Part shown: piece after piece, positions 59,713 to 64,000 of the stretch | Position numbering within the stretch: the first letter of the stretch is position 1 | Layout: every line of letters starts with the position of its first letter | From: Thioclava sediminum | GTDB lineage: Bacteria; Pseudomonadota; Alphaproteobacteria; Rhodobacterales; Rhodobacteraceae | Reading direction: 5' to 3' | Assembly (NCBI RefSeq): GCF_002020355.1 | Contig: NZ_MPZV01000002.1 | Location: 124,001-188,000, forward strand | DNA: 64,000 nt | Notes under the pieces: generated by a model | The model's input: only the letters and a program-made list of their open reading frames with translations | What the model was told of the DNA's origin: nothing | The model's database searches: none | Translations under genes and position numbers: made by a program

Positions 59713-60081
59713 TCACGGCACGTGAACGAGACCGTTCATCTTGCAGCCCAGCGGCGCAAGATCGGCTTCGACCGCGGCTTTATGCGCGTTGAATTCGACG
59801 TTATGGGCGTCGATCGCCTCTTGGCTCGGGGCATGGCCGGACTCGCGCTGCGCCGTGGTTTTCGCCTCCAGACGCGCGGCCTCGGCCTGATGATCGCTGG
59901 CGAAGACGGCCTTGGCCTTCTCCCAATTCTCGGCGATCGCCTCCTGGCTCTCCCCTTCGCAAGTGAAGAGATAGACCAGCTTGGCAGGCTTGTCGGGAAT
60001 GTAGAATTGCGCGCGCTCGGCGGCGCTGGCGGACCCAGCGACCAGAAGGGCTGCAGCCACAAACGTAGTGAAGACTTTCAT
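59713..60081 (-). CDS. Small exported protein of unknown function
   Basis: A 122-residue protein: signal peptide MKVFTTFVAAALLVAGSASA, then LVYLFTCEGESQEAIAENWE and an Ala/Glu/His-rich helical body (EAARLEAKTTAQRESGHAPS) ending DLAPLGCKMNGLVHVP. Two cysteines may form a disulphide. ATG 60081 is chosen (signal begins there; GGGGAG precedes). Function unknown. Confidence 0.72.
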   Translation of the reverse strand: MKVFTTFVAAALLVAGSASAAERAQFYIPDKPAKLVYLFTCEGESQEAIAENWEKAKAVFASDHQAEAARLEAKTTAQRESGHAPSQEAIDAHNVEFNAHKAAVEADLAPLGCKMNGLVHVP

Positions 60082-60106
60082 GCTCCCCTCCCCGGATGAC
60101 ATGAAA

Positions 60107-60128
60107 ACGCCCCCGAAACCGGGGGCGT
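60107..60128 (-). terminator. Rho-independent terminator of rpoD
   Basis: ACGCCCCC / GGGGGCGT, an 8-bp stem with a 6-base loop, starting 16 bases after the rpoD stop; on the minus strand it is followed by TTTT. It also separates rpoD from the small exported-protein gene. Confidence 0.87.
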
Positions 60129-60143
60129 CCTGATCGAATGCTA

Positions 60144-62159
<2,016 letters not shown>

Positions 62160-62341
62160 GTGGGCTCCTCGGTCAGGGCTTGGTTGGGCTCAAGCTATGA
62201 CGAAAGCGAATCATATCTCGTCTGTGTATCGAATCGCGGCGGCGAATCACAGGGGCGCGAGGGCTGTGGACAGAAAGTTGATTCTGAATGTGTCCGCAAC
62301 AATTCGCTTTTCCGTAATCCGTTGGCCCGCAGCCATCCGGC

Positions 62342-64000
62342 TCAATGTTTCTTACGCCAGATTTCCCCGTCGATCATGGCCTGAAGCGTTGCGGACAGCG
62401 CCGCTTGATCTTCGCCCATATCGGAGGAGTCCTCCAGTTTCGATCTCTCTGCACGATGGCGAAGCGATGCTGCTTGCGCCAGACGCCATGTCACGCCTTC
62501 GTCGGCAAGCCCCGCCAGATCCTCCATCGCGTCGGCGACCTCTTCGCGCACGGCGCGAGCGGCGTCCAGCTTGGCCAGTTCCTCGGTCAGGCACATCCGC
62601 GCCAAATCGAGGTTCTCAGCGTTGCGAACCGGAGGGGCAGAGCGCAAATGGGGCAGGTTCAACAGTTTTTCAAGGTCGGCCGCCATTTCCGCGTAAAGGT
62701 TTTTCGCGATTTCCGGGGCGGGCGCGGCGACATGGGCGAGCATCCGGTGGCGCAGCTGATCATGCGTCGCGTCGCGCAGCGGCACGGCTTCCAGTTCCGC
62801 CTCGAATTCGGCGATCAGCGCCGGGTGGGTGACGCAGATGCCGAGGATCATCGCCTCGCGCAGATGCTCGGCCACGTCGCTCGGCGCGGTCGCCAGAAGC
62901 GAGGAGCGCGTCTCGGGCAAGGCCGGCGGCGGCGCACCGAAGCGGCCCTTGCCGCGCTTGCCGCCGGGGCCGAAACCGCTCGGCGTGAAGCCCCCGCGGG
63001 ATCCTTGCGCGCCGCCCTGTTGGCCAGCCTGCGGACCGGTGCCGAACAGCTCCCAGCGCAGGCGTTTGATCTCGTCCCCGTAATGGCCGCGAATCGAGGG
63101 ATCCTGGATGCGCGCAATCGCGGCGCGCAGGCTCTTGTCCAGGGCCGCCCGACGCTCGGGACTGTCGAAGACTTTCCCCTCGGTCTCACGTTGCCACAGC
63201 AGCGAGACCATCGGCTTCGCCTCGGCGAGGATCGTCTCCATCGCCTCGCGGCCCTGCTTGCGGATCACGTCATCCGGGTCGAGCCCCGGCGGCATGATCG
63301 CGAAACGCACGCCCTTCCCCGCCTCCAGCAGCGGCAGCGCGAGATCGATCACCCGCAGCGCCGCGCGCAGGCCCGCCGTATCGCCATCGAGCGCGATGAT
63401 TGGCTCGTCATGGATGCGCCACATCAGGCGCAGCTGATCTTCGGTGATCGCGGTGCCCAGAGGTGCGACCGCCCCGCCGAAGCCGCCCTCGACCATGGCG
63501 ATCACATCCATATAGCCCTCGCAGACCACAAGCGGCGCGCCCTTGCCGCAGGCTTCGCGCGCGGGGCCATGGTTATAGAGCGAGCGCCCCTTGTCGAATA
63601 GCGCGGTCTCGGGCGAGTTGAGATATTTCGCCGGATCGTTCGGATCCATCGCCCGCCCGCCGAAGGCGATGCAGCGCCCGCGCGGATCGCGGATCGGGAA
63701 AATGATACGGTTGCGGAAGACGTCGAAGGGTTCGCGCCCCTTCTGGCTGTCCTTCGCAAGCCCCGCGCCCTTGATCAGTTCGTCGGAAATCCCCTTCGCC
63801 TTGAGCGCGTCGCGCAGGCCCTGCCAGCCGGGCGGCGCAAAGCCGATCTCAAAGCGGTCCACGGCGGGTTTGTTCAGGCTGCGCCCGGCCAGATAGTCGC
63901 GCGCGGCGCTCCCGGCCTGCGTGTTCAGATGGAGGCGGAAATACTTCACCGCCTCTTCCATCACATTGGCCAGCTCGGTGCGCAGATCGGCCTTCTCCTG
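62342..64000 (-). CDS. dnaG: DNA primase DnaG, C-terminal 552 residues (cut by window edge)
   Basis: The N-terminal zinc-binding domain lies beyond base 64000; the visible part begins QEKADLRTELANVMEEAVKYF. RNA polymerase domain: AGRSLNKPAVDRFEIGFAPPGW, GRCIAFGGRAMD, KYLNSPETALFDKGRSLYN; TOPRIM motifs VVCEGYMDVIAM (Glu) and ALDGDTAGLRAAL (DxD). A Gly-rich linker (about 325-365 of the visible part) leads to the helicase-binding C-terminal domain. It primes replication at the fork. Confidence 0.95.
   Translation of the reverse strand, partial: QEKADLRTELANVMEEAVKYFRLHLNTQAGSAARDYLAGRSLNKPAVDRFEIGFAPPGWQGLRDALKAKGISDELIKGAGLAKDSQKGREPFDVFRNRIIFPIRDPRGRCIAFGGRAMDPNDPAKYLNSPETALFDKGRSLYNHGPAREACGKGAPLVVCEGYMDVIAMVEGGFGGAVAPLGTAITEDQLRLMWRIHDEPIIALDGDTAGLRAALRVIDLALPLLEAGKGVRFAIMPPGLDPDDVIRKQGREAMETILAEAKPMVSLLWQRETEGKVFDSPERRAALDKSLRAAIARIQDPSIRGHYGDEIKRLRWELFGTGPQAGQQGGAQGSRGGFTPSGFGPGGKRGKGRFGAPPPALPETRSSLLATAPSDVAEHLREAMILGICVTHPALIAEFEAELEAVPLRDATHDQLRHRMLAHVAAPAPEIAKNLYAEMAADLEKLLNLPHLRSAPPVRNAENLDLARMCLTEELAKLDAARAVREEVADAMEDLAGLADEGVTWRLAQAASLRHRAERSKLEDSSDMGEDQAALSATLQAMIDGEIWRKKH

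Overview
The window is a chromosomal segment of an alphaproteobacterium, most likely a Rhodobacteraceae member (Rhodobacter/Paracoccus/Thioclava-like; genus not determined). Support comes from the high G+C, the nrdR-ribD / ribE-ribBA-ribH-nusB and dnaG-rpoD arrangements, a chvE-gguABC sugar locus, a tRNA-His with an encoded G1:U72 pair and A73, a GTTC-N7-GTTC LexA box, and a tandem CCUCCUCCC-loop RNA of the CcsR/'cuckoo' type known from Rhodobacter. I see no insertion sequence, prophage, CRISPR array or replication origin. About 60 protein genes are dense and mostly intact; the window cuts a sugar dehydrogenase gene at base 1 and dnaG at base 64000.

Layout. 1-7.8 kb: sugar uptake and oxidation operon (binding protein chvE, ABC transporter gguA/gguB, gguC, L-arabonate dehydratase, Gfo/Idh/MocA dehydrogenase) with a divergent LysR regulator. 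7.8-16.5 kb: Na/Pi symporter, DeoR regulator, HAD phosphatase, PAS-HWE kinase, MHS-type transporter, P1B-type ATPase with a TPCPL motif, glycine-zipper lipoprotein. 16.6-25 kb: tRNA-Arg, acetyltransferase, lytic transglycosylase, a membrane protein with a ClpP/SppA-like domain, a full [FeFe]-hydrogenase fused to a C-terminal NTF2-like domain, and a split MacAB-type exporter. 25-36.3 kb: complex I accessory subunit, uvrB, a metallopeptidase-like protein, rhodanese, stress membrane protein with an EcfG-type promoter, an orphan TRAP dctP followed by a remnant of dctM, ugd behind a sigma-54 promoter, tRNA-Gln, and the tandem-hairpin RNA. 36.4-42 kb: MarR/EmrAB-type efflux operon and the yeiH / LysR pair. 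42-46.5 kb: signalling block of a short LOV photoreceptor, a CheB-CheR-PAS-HWE kinase and a single-domain response regulator. 46.5-51.6 kb: tRNA-His, SOS-controlled mmcB, a probable 6S RNA with its own promoter and terminator, then nusB-ribH-ribBA-ribE. 51.7-56.3 kb: capsule cassette (kpsS-like, outer-membrane export lipoprotein, kpsC-like) lying between ribE and ribD. 56.2-64 kb: ribD-nrdR, yjbQ, small envelope proteins, rpoD and dnaG.

The parts most worth attention are the [FeFe]-hydrogenase, which keeps every H-cluster and accessory cluster ligand but has no maturase genes nearby and carries an unusual extra domain; the tandem anti-Shine-Dalgarno hairpin RNA; the LOV/kinase/receiver block; and several promoter-level signals (sigma-54 for ugd, EcfG-like for the GlsB-family gene, LexA for mmcB). 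Function assignments come from reading translated sequence and known family motifs; no database search was run.
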